Positions 1 to 8,715 are shown, numbered from the stretch's first letter. The stretch: DNA of 64,000 bases from Bacillota bacterium (GCA_023386955.1 JAEWIS010000021.1:70973-134972); one strand, 5' to 3'. Notes: generated by a model from the sequence alone, not told the origin. A program made the numbers and translations.

Positions 1-1392
1 CAGCCGTCTGCCCGCGGCGATAAATAATGTGAACACGGCCAGAGCGCCTACGACCACGGCGAGGAAGATCTGGTTTTGGGCCTGAAAAAAGCCTGTGAAG
101 CTGGCTTTCTCCCGTTCGATATAGGTGTAGTCCTCATCCTGCGCATCACCTGCATCCCGGGTTTCCGCGGCAAGAAGTGCCCCGTCGATCCTCACCTTGC
201 CCCCTAGTGTCGAAGCCGAATGGGTAGCGGTCCGGGTGGTATGCCCCCGCTCACGGTAATCGGCAAAAACGGCAGGGTACGCTTTCAGGGTTTTCACCAG
301 TGTGTCCAGCTCCCTTTTACTCTCCGGGAAATCCAGCGTAACCGCTGTATCTACGGGATAGTTGGAGGCGGATTCCCTTAGCATTTCCCATTCGTCGGGA
401 AAATCAGGGCTGACGCTGTATAAAGTGGAGGGAAAATAAGCGGGGCTGGTGCTTCTCTCCCTGTATACGGGTGACTCCGTCTTATCTGCGTATACCACCG
501 CCGAATTGAAAAAGCCCATTCCCTCCCGGCTGTAGTGGCGGTCGAAGGTCCAATACTGTTCCGCCGCAATGCCCAGGGGAGCCACACCTGCAGTCATTAG
601 CATATCAAGAAATGAGCCGGTCTGCAGCTTTAGCGGGTCGGTTCCTGCCGAAATAACGGGAAAAACGGCGGGAGCCTCCAACAAAACACTGCCCTGCTTA
701 CCTTGGATGTAACGAAGCGCCTCCGCGTAGCGTTTGGCGGCGGGGAACTGAAGGTTGTCCAGCACAGGCCGGGCTCCCACCAAAAAAGGGATGCCTCCTT
801 CGTACAGCTCATCCGCCAGATTGCGGAGGAGACTGTAATCGGAGTAGGGGGTAAAGCCGCGGATCAGCGCATACAGCTGACCGTGGCCCGGCAGCCCCAT
901 CCACTCCCGGAGCAGCCGGGCTGTTGCCAGCCGCCCCTCGGCCCCGCCTTGCGGAGCGGGGCCGTACCGGCGCAGCGGTGGGTCCCCCGCTGCTAATATC
1001 GGTGCCCCACCCAACTGCAGCACACTGCCGGTGAAGCTCTCCAACTCCCGCCGGAGCTCTGGCGGGGCAGCCGATTCTTGGGCTGGATCAAGGGTAAGCA
1101 TCACCAGCCGCTCATAGTTCGCCAGAGCGCCGGAACGATAGACGCTCATGGACTCTACCGTCACCTTGGCTCCCAGTGTCTGAAGAAAGCGCGCTGCCGC
1201 GCCGGCTTCATTTTCTCGTCCTGTGCCTATAGCCAAGCTGTCATATAACAACAATACCGGCGTACCTTCATCGGGAGCCGGCGAAGCACCTGCTGCCGCA
1301 GTGGCTGTTGCGCCATACGGCAGCCAAAACCATACGGCCGCCGCCAGGATCAGCAGCAGGCGAAACAATCTTTTGGGCACAATAGAAGGCAT
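1..1392 (-). CDS. Secreted, membrane-anchored protein of a polysaccharide locus (3' end beyond window)
   Basis: An open frame starts with ATG at 1392 and runs off the left edge with no stop (464 codons visible). The N-terminus carries a signal-like hydrophobic stretch (LFRLLLILAAAVWFWL) followed by an Ala-rich linker. The body is an extracytoplasmic domain beginning with a Rossmann-like strand (PVLLLYDSLAIG), and a second hydrophobic helix lies near residues 435-455, suggesting a type I membrane topology. The start codon directly follows the TGA of the upstream gene (TGAATG), so the two are translationally coupled. The organisation resembles DUF2194-type proteins or deacetylase-like proteins of Gram-positive exopolysaccharide loci, but I do not recognise the family with certainty. 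It is real coding sequence by length, codon use and operon position; the function is inference. Confidence 0.75.
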   Translation of the reverse strand, partial: MPSIVPKRLFRLLLILAAAVWFWLPYGATATAAAGASPAPDEGTPVLLLYDSLAIGTGRENEAGAAARFLQTLGAKVTVESMSVYRSGALANYERLVMLTLDPAQESAAPPELRRELESFTGSVLQLGGAPILAAGDPPLRRYGPAPQGGAEGRLATARLLREWMGLPGHGQLYALIRGFTPYSDYSLLRNLADELYEGGIPFLVGARPVLDNLQFPAAKRYAEALRYIQGKQGSVLLEAPAVFPVISAGTDPLKLQTGSFLDMLMTAGVAPLGIAAEQYWTFDRHYSREGMGFFNSAVVYADKTESPVYRERSTSPAYFPSTLYSVSPDFPDEWEMLRESASNYPVDTAVTLDFPESKRELDTLVKTLKAYPAVFADYRERGHTTRTATHSASTLGGKVRIDGALLAAETRDAGDAQDEDYTYIEREKASFTGFFQAQNQIFLAVVVGALAVFTLFIAAGRRL

Positions 1393-2946
1393 TCAGGCAT
1401 TCACACCTTTGTTTGCTAATGGAGGAAGCACCGCTCCATGTATTGGAGCTTCGAACGCCTGATCCGGCGCCTGCCGGTAACCCAGCTCCCCGCCGATCAG
1501 ATCCGCAATGGCCAGCACACTGACCAGGTCAAATCCCAAGGTAAACAGGAATTCATGCTTGGCCAAATCCGCATCGCCTGCCCCGATAATGGAAACCATA
1601 ATGCCCGACAGCCCGATGCCCATTCCGGCGACAATCAGCGCAAGCTTCTGGATGTGTCGCATATCCCGTGCTTTAACCGCCTGCACAAAACCCGGCAGAT
1701 ACAATCCTGCGACGAGCATCATCCAAATGACGATGAAGCCGAAGGTTTTGGGGGCGGCGGCCTGCTTTATGAGACTGTAGGCGGAGAAAAAGCGGCTCTG
1801 GGCACCGAAATCCTTGCCTGCCGACTGCTCGAAGCTGCCCATCGCTTCGGGACGGATGGTGAAGGCATTACGTGCGGCCACGTTAAGAAGGGCTCCCATT
1901 TCATCGGGATGAGCGGCGTAATAAGCCGCAATGGAAACAAACCCGTATTTCCCGTAGAACGTCTTCTCCAGCTCAGATCCGCTCACGTCCACACTGGAAT
2001 ACGGCGCATAATAAATGGTGCCCTTCAGGAGGGCATACTGCCGATCCATGCCGAAGGCCTCCAGAGCCTTCTCGGGATTATCTGTGGTTTGCAATATCCC
2101 CCGGGACATGGCATGGTACTGATTAATATTTACGAAATCCTTGGGAATCCATACATAGGTGGCAATGCCCGCCGCAAAAAGCAAGGCCAAAACCCCGCCT
2201 GCCGAAAACCGGAACAATCTGTCCCGCCGCATAAACAGCAGGGATACCCCCGCCACAGCCAGAACAACACCCACTGGAGCATTCTGCTGCTTGACGGTAA
2301 TCAGAAGCAGAGCACTGACAGTAAACAGGCTTAGTAGGAAGTAATCGTTATACCGTTTCCGGTAGAACAGCAGCCATGACGCCACTAAGAAAACCATCGT
2401 GATCAAAACAATGCTTTCTCCAAAAAAGGAATTGAAGTAAGCCGTATAGGCGGTATCTGCAAACACGAACACCGTTATGGCGGCAACAGCATAACCCTTC
2501 AGCCGTGACATCCGGCAGGTTATCCCTTCCACCAGAAGATAGATGGCCGCCGTATACATAAGGGTCAGCAGCGCCGCCTGGATGCGGATATCGAATACCG
2601 TCGTGCTGTAAACCAGCTTGTTCACCGCCAGAGCCAGGCGAATGAACAGGGATTGGGATGAATAAAGCAGGGTCTGATGCTCATTAAAATATTGAAAAAT
2701 GCCATATTCCCGGACAAAGTGGCCCAGATACTGGCTGTCATAATCCGGCTGGCTGAAATAAAGCCCATTGCCGTAGAGGATCCGGTAGTAGTCGCCGTTA
2801 TCCGCCATACCCACGAAGGGTGGCACAAACAGAGCCAGCACCGTAATAATCAGGACGCCGGACGCTGCCAACACCGCCGGTGAAACGAAACGGGCCGCAA
2901 AAATTGCGGCCCGTTGTAACCCGGACGGTATGCGCGGAAAACCCAT
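1393..2946 (-). CDS. Polytopic membrane protein, WsfD-like putative glycan hexose transferase
   Basis: A 517-residue, strongly hydrophobic protein with about ten predicted membrane segments. After the first helix it has the loop motif MADNGDYYRI, an arrangement I associate with Gram-positive membrane glycosyltransferases of the WsfD type (GT-C-like, using a lipid-linked sugar donor). The start at 2946 is supported by GGAGGGTG about ten bases upstream. It sits between a GH8-like lipoprotein gene (22-base gap) and the partial gene at 1-1392 (stop and start contiguous), so the three are very probably one transcript concerned with a cell-surface glycan. Family assignment is by motif memory and is uncertain; an O-antigen ligase or YfhO-like transferase is the main alternative. 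Confidence 0.7.
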   Translation of the reverse strand: MGFPRIPSGLQRAAIFAARFVSPAVLAASGVLIITVLALFVPPFVGMADNGDYYRILYGNGLYFSQPDYDSQYLGHFVREYGIFQYFNEHQTLLYSSQSLFIRLALAVNKLVYSTTVFDIRIQAALLTLMYTAAIYLLVEGITCRMSRLKGYAVAAITVFVFADTAYTAYFNSFFGESIVLITMVFLVASWLLFYRKRYNDYFLLSLFTVSALLLITVKQQNAPVGVVLAVAGVSLLFMRRDRLFRFSAGGVLALLFAAGIATYVWIPKDFVNINQYHAMSRGILQTTDNPEKALEAFGMDRQYALLKGTIYYAPYSSVDVSGSELEKTFYGKYGFVSIAAYYAAHPDEMGALLNVAARNAFTIRPEAMGSFEQSAGKDFGAQSRFFSAYSLIKQAAAPKTFGFIVIWMMLVAGLYLPGFVQAVKARDMRHIQKLALIVAGMGIGLSGIMVSIIGAGDADLAKHEFLFTLGFDLVSVLAIADLIGGELGYRQAPDQAFEAPIHGAVLPPLANKGVNA

Positions 2947-2968
2947 GCTGCATCACCCTCCATATTTA

Positions 2969-4114
2969 TTAGTAACGGTAGGCTAAAAGGGCCATCAGGT
3001 TGTCGAAGGAGTAAGCCTGGCCGCTTCCGGTATCGCCGAAGCCCCCGAACAGAGAGCTGGCGGGATCATCGACCCGGTAAGCCTGCATTCTTTGTACTGC
3101 CGCTTCATACAGCTCCCGGTCCCGAGTCTCGGAGCCGATCATTGCAGCCAAGGCATAGATAGCGGTGGATTGGATGCCGTTCAGCGGCTTCCCGGCAAGG
3201 GAATATGCACCGAACAGCGCCCCGTGCAGCACCTCCTGCTTGATATAACGGAGGCTGGCTTCCGGCGCTTGGCCTATTTCGGCCAACGAAAGTAAAGTCA
3301 AAAGCGATTCTACCGTATGAATGGAATCTGCTTCATAAGACTTGCTTTCATAATTGTACCTTGTCTGATAGAAGGGAAACAAGTCGGAAATGTACCCATT
3401 TGCGACAATTTTCTGCATATTATTTATCAAATCAGAATGCTCCTTGGAGGGTAAAGGAAGCCTGCCCAGTGTCTTCAGATCAATATAGCACAGCGTAATA
3501 AACGAATTGGCCTTATTGTACGTCTCGTCATAGAAATCCCGCATTTCACCGTCCAAGATATTGTACTTGGCAAAGCGCAGCCCGTACTTGTCCGCCAGTG
3601 ACGTGTATGCATTGTCATTAAAGGCCTCCCCCGCCTCATACAAGGCGCGGATCATCCGCAGATCATCCACTGCCGCATTCAGCGGATACTGCTTGGGAAG
3701 CTTCGGACTGTACCGGTAGCTGAACAGCCGCTCCCGGTCAAATACCCGTTTGGCCTGCTCCCAGCCCACCGCGAATTCCTCCCGCTTGCCGGACAGTGCC
3801 TGGTAACGCAGCAGAAGAGACGCCGATTCGCTTAAAATTTCATGCCCGGTAGCCTGCTCTCTATTCTGCTCGGTGTCGATGTAATTGGTCTGAACACCGT
3901 CAGGGCCGCTTAGTTTTTCCCGGATAAACCGGTGCAGCTGCTCCTCCCGGTCTGCCGCCCCCTGGATTTGGCCCCCGAAATAAGAAGCGGGAAGCATAGA
4001 TTGGCCAGAGATATTGCCGCTGCCGGAGGACTGACACGCCGTTCCGGCAATAAGCAAGATTCCGGCCGTTATGGCGGCCGCGGCGCGTTTGATCATGTTG
4101 TGGGCAGGCTTCAT
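2969..4114 (-). CDS. GH8-like glycoside hydrolase lipoprotein (putative)
   Basis: A 381-residue protein with a lipoprotein-like N-terminus (basic residues, hydrophobic stretch, then GTACQSSGSG). The body looks like an alpha/alpha-barrel hydrolase of the GH8 clan: a region containing ATGHEILSESASLLLRYQAL resembles the conserved Glu-containing helix, and NAAVDDLRMIRALYEAGEAF resembles the conserved Asp helix (ATDGDL.IA.AL in typical GH8). The exact GH8 signature is not intact, so this is a distant member or a related six-hairpin hydrolase. The start is supported by GAGGAGGG before ATG 4114. It is the first gene of the minus-strand group continuing to the left edge. Such hydrolases commonly trim or release an exopolysaccharide made by the same locus. 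Confidence 0.7.
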   Translation of the reverse strand: MKPAHNMIKRAAAAITAGILLIAGTACQSSGSGNISGQSMLPASYFGGQIQGAADREEQLHRFIREKLSGPDGVQTNYIDTEQNREQATGHEILSESASLLLRYQALSGKREEFAVGWEQAKRVFDRERLFSYRYSPKLPKQYPLNAAVDDLRMIRALYEAGEAFNDNAYTSLADKYGLRFAKYNILDGEMRDFYDETYNKANSFITLCYIDLKTLGRLPLPSKEHSDLINNMQKIVANGYISDLFPFYQTRYNYESKSYEADSIHTVESLLTLLSLAEIGQAPEASLRYIKQEVLHGALFGAYSLAGKPLNGIQSTAIYALAAMIGSETRDRELYEAAVQRMQAYRVDDPASSLFGGFGDTGSGQAYSFDNLMALLAYRY

Positions 4115-4190
4115 TATAGCCCTCCTCGTTGTGCGTTGTGGTCAGGCGTATTCACTCTATGTCACCAAACGTTTCCATTTTTCAGTATAC

Positions 4191-4243
4191 CCAACAGGAT
4201 TCGGATGGCTCCGCGGCGAAATGAAAATAGACGAATCCGTTGG
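4191..4243. repeat. Imperfect inverted repeat upstream of the yerB-like gene
   Basis: CCAACAGGATTCG at 4191-4203 is matched by CGAATCCGTTGG at 4232-4243: 12 paired bases with one bulged A. It lies between the divergent genes at 4114 (minus) and 4281 (plus) and could fold in the 5' leader of the plus-strand mRNA. There is no U-run, so it is not an intrinsic terminator. Confidence 0.5.
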
Positions 4244-4280
4244 GCGAGACTGCCCATAACAGAAATGAGGGCTGTCCCTG

Positions 4281-5363
4281 ATGGTTATGAATTCCCGCCA
4301 CATGTCCCGCTTCCGTCTTCTGCTGATGGGTGCTTGCACCGCCGCCGTTCTGACGGCCTGCTCCCCGGATGTTTCCTCCGAGGGTCCGCCGGGTGCATCT
4401 ACTCCATCCGCTGCCGCTTCCCAAAGCGCGTCCGCCCTGCCGGCCACACCTACTCCCGCTCCCTTTCGTTATCCCCTGACAGGGCTGGGAAGTCAAACCG
4501 AAATGCTGACACGCCCCTATATGGTTATGGTGGAAAATGCCCCCCAGGCCAGACCGCAATCCGGTCTGCAGCAAGCCGATATCGTTTTTGAAATCCTGGC
4601 GGAGGGGGAAATCACCCGGTTCGTCAGCGTCTTCCAAAGCCAGCCTGCCGAGACCATCGGACCTGTGCGCAGCATCAGGCCTTACTTCGTAGAGCTTGGT
4701 GAAATGCTGGATGCCGTGATCGTCCATGCAGGCTGGAGCCAGGATGCCATGAACCTGCTGCAGAGCCATAAGCTGAACCATCTAGACCAGGTGTACGGGG
4801 ACCATGCCTTCTACTGGCGGGCCTCAGACCGCAAAGCGCCTCACAACCTCTACACCTCTACCGCCAAAATTGCCGAAGGTGCGGAAGCCCGGAAATTCCG
4901 CAAGGAGTGGAAGCAAAAGGGCCTTTTGTTTGCTGCCAAACCAGGCAGCTCCCCTGCGGCCTCCGGCTCCGCCGGTACCACTGCTCCAGCCACCCATGTA
5001 CAGATTCCGTATATCCGGGGATATGTAGTGTCCTATGACTATGATACCTCAAAAGAAGCCTATCTGCGCACCATGGACGGCAAACCTCATGCCGACAAGG
5101 AAACCGGCAGCCAGCTGCATACCCGCAATCTGCTGGTGCTGGAGGCCAAACATGCCGTGCTGGACAAGGAAGGGCGCCGCAGCGTAAACGTTACCGGACC
5201 AGGCAAGGGCACCCTCATCCAGGAGGGCCGGGCTCTATCCGTCACCTGGCAGCAAAAGGACGGTATGCTCCGCGTGTATGCCGACAGCAAGGAGGTTCCC
5301 CTTTTGCCGGGCAACACTTGGGTACAGGTAGTTCCCGAAGGAACGGCATTGCAGATGGAATAA
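4281..5363 (+). CDS. yerB: YerB-like DUF3048 lipoprotein
   Basis: A 360-residue predicted lipoprotein. The signal sequence ends in AAVLTACSP (lipobox LTAC, near residues 24-27), followed by a Ser/Ala/Pro/Thr linker. The mature part matches DUF3048 of Bacillus YerB: NAPQARPQSGLQQADIVFE near residue 90 and ETIGPVRSIRPYF near residue 127, then an AHDK-less variable region and a beta-rich C-terminal half. The ATG at 4281 is preceded by GAGGG with nine-base spacing; a second ATG at 4287 is less well placed. DUF3048 proteins are exported and of unknown biochemical function. It stands alone, divergent from the polysaccharide genes. An insertion in the middle (residues about 215-240) is low-complexity Ser/Ala/Gly/Pro. 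Confidence 0.88.
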   Translation: MVMNSRHMSRFRLLLMGACTAAVLTACSPDVSSEGPPGASTPSAAASQSASALPATPTPAPFRYPLTGLGSQTEMLTRPYMVMVENAPQARPQSGLQQADIVFEILAEGEITRFVSVFQSQPAETIGPVRSIRPYFVELGEMLDAVIVHAGWSQDAMNLLQSHKLNHLDQVYGDHAFYWRASDRKAPHNLYTSTAKIAEGAEARKFRKEWKQKGLLFAAKPGSSPAASGSAGTTAPATHVQIPYIRGYVVSYDYDTSKEAYLRTMDGKPHADKETGSQLHTRNLLVLEAKHAVLDKEGRRSVNVTGPGKGTLIQEGRALSVTWQQKDGMLRVYADSKEVPLLPGNTWVQVVPEGTALQME

Positions 5364-5378
5364 CAGAGGAATTTTTTC

Positions 5379-5407
5379 TTGAACCTTCCAATACAATTCA
5401 GTATACT
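5379..5407 (+). promoter_or_regulatory. SigA-type promoter of the DUF4234 gene
   Basis: TTGAAC at 5379-5384 and TATACT at 5402-5407 are separated by exactly 17 bases and lie 61 bases before the ATG at 5469. The position immediately after the yerB-like stop indicates that the next gene is separately transcribed. Confidence 0.65.
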
Positions 5408-5468
5408 CAAGCTAGTCTTTGTCGTTTTTTGTAGACAAGTATACGACATTTTATTGGGAAGGTGAACC

Positions 5469-5813
5469 ATGGCAGAACAGCGCAGTGTAGCAGCTGCAGT
5501 GATCCTCACATTAATTACCTGTGGGATTTATGGTATTTATTGGTTTATTGTTTTGACGAGTGATGTTGGGAAGGTAAGCGGCGATCGTGATTTTACCGGA
5601 GGCAAGCATTTCCTCCTATCGTTAATCACCTGCGGAATTTGGAGCTATGTATGGGCATTCCAAGTCGGACGGCATGTGGAGCAGGCCCAGCATCAAAGGG
5701 GCTGGCACGCCTCCGATAATGCACTCATCTATCTGATCCTGAATTTCTTCGGCTTGGGAATTGTCGTCATGGCACTGGTTCAGTCCGATGTTAACAAAAT
5801 GGCCTCTTATTAA
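5469..5813 (+). CDS. DUF4234 family membrane protein
   Basis: A 114-residue membrane protein with a two-fold repeated hydrophobic pattern, typical of DUF4234: LITCGIYGIYWF near residue 15 and LITCGIWSYVWAF near residue 55, each a membrane hairpin with a Cys-Gly-Ile turn, and a third hydrophobic segment near the C-terminus. The ATG at 5469 follows GGAAGGTG. The family has no assigned biochemical role. The next gene starts inside the last nine codons of this one, so the two are co-translated. Confidence 0.85.
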   Translation: MAEQRSVAAAVILTLITCGIYGIYWFIVLTSDVGKVSGDRDFTGGKHFLLSLITCGIWSYVWAFQVGRHVEQAQHQRGWHASDNALIYLILNFFGLGIVVMALVQSDVNKMASY

Positions 5814-6192
5814 CCGTCTTCCCCGCCCATTGCCAAAAAAGCTGCTGCCTCTGACGGCAGCGGCGGCGGGTGGGCTGCTCTACCTGAAGGTATGGCTTCC
5901 CTACACGCATATTGGGATTCCATGCCCGGTTTACACGGTCACCGGGTTTTATTGCCCCGGCTGCGGAATCACCCGGATGCTCCTGGCTTTATTGGAGCTT
6001 GAGCCTGCACAAGCCCTACGCTTCAATGCACTTCCTTTTGTATTGATTCCGTTATACTTGCTTCATTGGACAACAAAACGCAAGGGAATGAAGCGCACAA
6101 GCAGTGTTGTAATGGGAATCATGCTGGCTTTGACCTTGTCTTATGGTGTGCTTCGAAATTTTGAGGCTTTTTACTGGCTGGCACCGCCCTAA
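5788..6192 (+). CDS. DUF2752 family membrane protein
   Basis: A 134-residue protein with the DUF2752 signature GIPCPVYTVTGFYCPGCGIT near residue 45 and a downstream RFNALPFVL segment, followed by two membrane helices. The ATG at 5788 overlaps the preceding DUF4234 gene by 26 bases; a TTG at 5761 would also be in frame but would give a longer, unconserved N-terminus. DUF4234 and DUF2752 genes are frequent neighbours in Firmicutes. The function is unknown; the PCPGCGxTR-type cysteines suggest a metal or redox role but this is inference. Confidence 0.85.
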   Translation: MLTKWPLINRLPRPLPKKLLPLTAAAAGGLLYLKVWLPYTHIGIPCPVYTVTGFYCPGCGITRMLLALLELEPAQALRFNALPFVLIPLYLLHWTTKRKGMKRTSSVVMGIMLALTLSYGVLRNFEAFYWLAPP

Positions 6193-6220
6193 AACAGACA
6201 GTTTACTTACCGGACATGCT

Positions 6221-6264
6221 AAAACCTTCGAGCCTGCCATTCCGGCAGATCCGAAGGTTTTTTG
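6221..6264. terminator. Bidirectional intrinsic terminator between DUF2752 and rlmN genes
   Basis: AAAACCTTCG (6221-6230) pairs with CGAAGGTTTT (6252-6261), with a partly pairing interior, followed by a T-run on the plus strand and preceded by an A-run. It serves the two convergent genes. Confidence 0.75.
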
Positions 6265-6275
6265 CTTGCGCCGGT

Positions 6276-7334
6276 CTAAACGCCGCGCAGCTGCTTGGAC
6301 CGCAGCTGGCCGCAGGCCGCGTCGATATCCGCCCCCTGCTCCTGGCGGATGGTGGAGTTGATGCCGTGTTTTTTGAGAACATCGTAGAACGCATCCACCG
6401 CCTCCTTGCTGCTCCGCTTATACTGCTGGAACTCATCCACCGGGTTGTAGGGAATCAGGTTCACTCCGGTGGCATTCTTCCGTTCGCCGATCAGACGGAC
6501 CAGTTCCAGAGCATGGGCAGGCTGGTCATTGACGCCCTGAAGCATAATGTATTCCAGGGTAATCCGCCGCCTGGTGGTATCCTGGTAATAATGAATGGCG
6601 TCCATCAGCTCACGGAGGGGATAGGCCCGGTTGATCTTCATAATCCGGGTCCGCAGCTCATCATTGGGAGCGTGCAGGGAGATAGCCAAATTCACCTTCA
6701 GCATAGCGTCGGCAAAATCCCGGATCCGTGGAACCAGCCCGCTGGTGGAGACGGTAATATGGCGGGGCCCGATCACCAAGCCTTTTTGGTCTGTTACAAT
6801 GCGCAGGAAGGCCATCAGGTTATCCCAGTTGTCCAAAGGCTCCCCGATCCCCATCACCACTAGATGGGTAACGGCAGCGCCTGGTTCGTGCCGGTCCAGA
6901 TATGCCTGTACCATCATCACCTGGCCGGTCAGCTCTCCGGCCGTCAGGTCCCGCTTCTTGGCCATGGTGCCGCTGGCGCAGAAGCTGCAGCCTATATTGC
7001 ACCCCACCTGTGTGGTAACACAAACCGATAATCCATATTTATGGCGCATCAGCACCGTTTCGATCAGATCGCCGTCGGCCAGACGGAACAAAAACTTGAT
7101 TGTACCGTCCGTTGCCTGCTGCCGGGTATGCTCCTCCAGCGTCTGGACGGCAAAATGCTCCTCCAGCAATACGCGGCAGGATTCATGGACGTCAGACATT
7201 ATGGCAAACTCAGCCGTCCGCTTCTTATACAGCCAATCCCATACCTGGAGCGCCCGGTGCTTCCGGTGTCCCCGGCTCTCCAGCCAAGCTACCAGCTCAT
7301 CAAAGGCCAGTCCGTAAATCGAAGGCTTGTTCAT
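6276..7334 (-). CDS. rlmN: 23S rRNA (adenine(2503)-C(2))-methyltransferase RlmN
   Basis: A radical-SAM methyltransferase of 352 residues, the usual RlmN length. It methylates A2503 of 23S rRNA (and A37 of some tRNAs). The iron-sulfur motif GCNIGCSFCASG near residue 113 gives the CxxxCxxC triad; VVMGIGEPLDNWDN is the conserved GxGEPL region; LAISLHAPND and GVNDQPAHA follow as in family members. The start MNKPSIYG at 7334 is chosen because GGAGAG lies seven bases upstream and the N-terminal helix fits the family; the longer frame to 7481 is not conserved. It is divergent from nudC. Loss or over-use of A2503 methylation affects ribosome-targeting antibiotics, but this copy looks like the housekeeping enzyme and not Cfr. 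Confidence 0.95.
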   Translation of the reverse strand: MNKPSIYGLAFDELVAWLESRGHRKHRALQVWDWLYKKRTAEFAIMSDVHESCRVLLEEHFAVQTLEEHTRQQATDGTIKFLFRLADGDLIETVLMRHKYGLSVCVTTQVGCNIGCSFCASGTMAKKRDLTAGELTGQVMMVQAYLDRHEPGAAVTHLVVMGIGEPLDNWDNLMAFLRIVTDQKGLVIGPRHITVSTSGLVPRIRDFADAMLKVNLAISLHAPNDELRTRIMKINRAYPLRELMDAIHYYQDTTRRRITLEYIMLQGVNDQPAHALELVRLIGERKNATGVNLIPYNPVDEFQQYKRSSKEAVDAFYDVLKKHGINSTIRQEQGADIDAACGQLRSKQLRGV

Positions 7335-7386
7335 AAGGACTCTCCTTTTTTCGTTCTGTCTGTATTGTCCCAAATTCCAAGACAAA

Positions 7387-7415
7387 TTGCCAGCCCTATG
7401 GACATCTGCTATCTT
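7387..7415 (+). promoter_or_regulatory. SigA-type promoter of nudC
   Basis: TTGCCA (7387-7392), 17-base spacer, TATCTT (7410-7415). Transcription from about 7422 would leave a normal leader for a start at 7459 but almost none for the upstream in-frame ATG at 7429. Confidence 0.5.
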
Positions 7416-7458
7416 TAGAATATTGACAATGAAGACTCGACGAGAAAGGGTCCTGCAC

Positions 7459-8304
7459 ATGCTTGCACCTCGAGAGAGCATCTACACCCACTATCAACCC
7501 GCTTATATTCCCGACCACGAGCCGGGCGCTGCTGCCTATTGGTTTATCTCACGGACGGGAAATCTCCTGATCCGGGAAACCGCGGACGGCGTAGAGATTC
7601 CAGAAGCCGCCGAATCCGGGGAGTTGGGTCTTGCTATCCGGCGGACTCAATATGTGGGCACCTGGAAAGGCACCCCCTGTTACGCCGCGTCGGCAGAATC
7701 CGAGATCGCGTCAGTTGAAGGTTTGGCCTTCCACCCCTTACGCAGCCTCTATGGCAAAATGGACGAGGGTCTGTTCCATCTGGCGGGCCGGGCTGTGCAG
7801 TTGGCAGCCTTCGGACTGACCCACCGCTTTTGCGGCACCTGCGGCACCGAAACCGTCCCATCGCCCAAGGAGCATGCCCTGCTGTGCCCGGCTTGCGGAA
7901 GCGTGAGCTTTCCCCGGTTGGCGCCTGCGGTGATTACTGTCATCCTCAAGGACCGGCAGGTGCTCCTCGCCCGGGCCAAGCATTTTACCAATAATATGTA
8001 CGGTCTCATCGCAGGCTTCGTGGAGCCGGGAGAGACACTGGAGGACTGCGTCCGCCGGGAAACAAAAGAGGAGATTGGGATTATCGTGACTAATATCCGC
8101 TATTTTGGCAGCCAGCAATGGCCCTTCCCCCATTCCCTGATGATCGGCTTTATCGCAGACTACGAAAGCGGCGAGATCCATGTGGACGGTGAAGAAATTG
8201 TGGAAGCCGGCTGGTTTGACTCGGACAAGCTTCCCGTTATTCCTTCACCCGTCAGCATCGCCCGCAAAATGCTGGACTGGTACGTGGAGCAATATGCGGG
8301 TTAA
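7459..8304 (+). CDS. nudC: NAD(+)/NADH diphosphatase, Nudix family
   Basis: A 281-residue Nudix hydrolase of the NudC type, which cleaves NAD(H) to NMN(H) and AMP and, in some bacteria, removes NAD caps from RNA. A zinc ribbon (FCGTCGTE and LCPACGS, residues about 124-147) precedes the Nudix box GFVEPGETLEDCVRRE..EEIG (residues about 186-208). The NudC-specific motif after the box reads SQQWPFPHS against the usual SQPWPFPxS. The start at 7459 is preferred because GAAAGGG lies eight bases upstream; ATG 7429 has no ribosome-binding site. Confidence 0.92.
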   Translation: MLAPRESIYTHYQPAYIPDHEPGAAAYWFISRTGNLLIRETADGVEIPEAAESGELGLAIRRTQYVGTWKGTPCYAASAESEIASVEGLAFHPLRSLYGKMDEGLFHLAGRAVQLAAFGLTHRFCGTCGTETVPSPKEHALLCPACGSVSFPRLAPAVITVILKDRQVLLARAKHFTNNMYGLIAGFVEPGETLEDCVRRETKEEIGIIVTNIRYFGSQQWPFPHSLMIGFIADYESGEIHVDGEEIVEAGWFDSDKLPVIPSPVSIARKMLDWYVEQYAG

Positions 8305-8307
8305 CAG

Positions 8308-8545
8308 TCATCCCAAGGCGGGCGACTGTAGAGCTGCGGCAACCGCATCCGCTAATACATGGGGCAGAAACGGCTTCGCCACAAATCCTGCCGCTCCGTA
8401 ACTGAGGCATTCCTGTATCACCTCCGGAGTGCCTCTGCCGGAGCACATCACTACCTTGGCGTGCGGGTCCAACTTCAGGATCCGCTTCAAAACCTGGAGG
8501 GAATATGCGTCAGGCTGGCGGATACAAGGTGTATCGCCGAGTCCT
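8308..8545 (-). pseudogene. Truncated CheY-like response regulator receiver domain
   Basis: The minus-strand frame ending at TGA 8308 encodes the C-terminal half of a receiver domain: LQVLKRILKLDPHAKVVMCS, then an alpha4-like helix and FVAKPF, which contains the conserved Lys of CheY-like proteins. The matching frame opens at about 8545 after an in-frame stop, and the residues there (CIRQPDAYS) do not provide the acidic pocket or the phospho-accepting Asp. A TTG at 8490 could start a 60-residue peptide. The 5' half therefore appears lost, leaving a remnant immediately downstream of nudC and next to a cluster of intergenic repeats. A functional single-domain regulator is ruled out by the missing Asp. 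Confidence 0.65.
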
Positions 8546-8631
8546 TTCGGACACTATCCCATTGGTTCGGGAGACAGATGAAAGGGCAGCAGAAAATGAC
8601 CGAAATCCAGCGGGTATAGCCTGGCAGCGTA

Positions 8632-8715
8632 TATGCAGCTTGGTTTACCGTCTACGCAGCTTAATTTACCGATTATGCAGCTTGGTTTACCGTTTATGCA
8701 GCTTAGTTATCCTCA
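8632..8715. repeat. Four tandem copies of a degenerate 21-bp repeat
   Basis: The unit TATGCAGCTTGGTTTACCGT (plus one base) is repeated four times head-to-tail at exact 21-base spacing: copies start at 8632, 8653, 8674 and 8695. The first three differ at only a few positions; the fourth is more diverged. No protein-coding role is evident. Confidence 0.8.

Noticed and set aside
6276..7334. Cfr resistance methyltransferase
   Set aside because: Length and motifs fit housekeeping RlmN, and the genomic context is not mobile.
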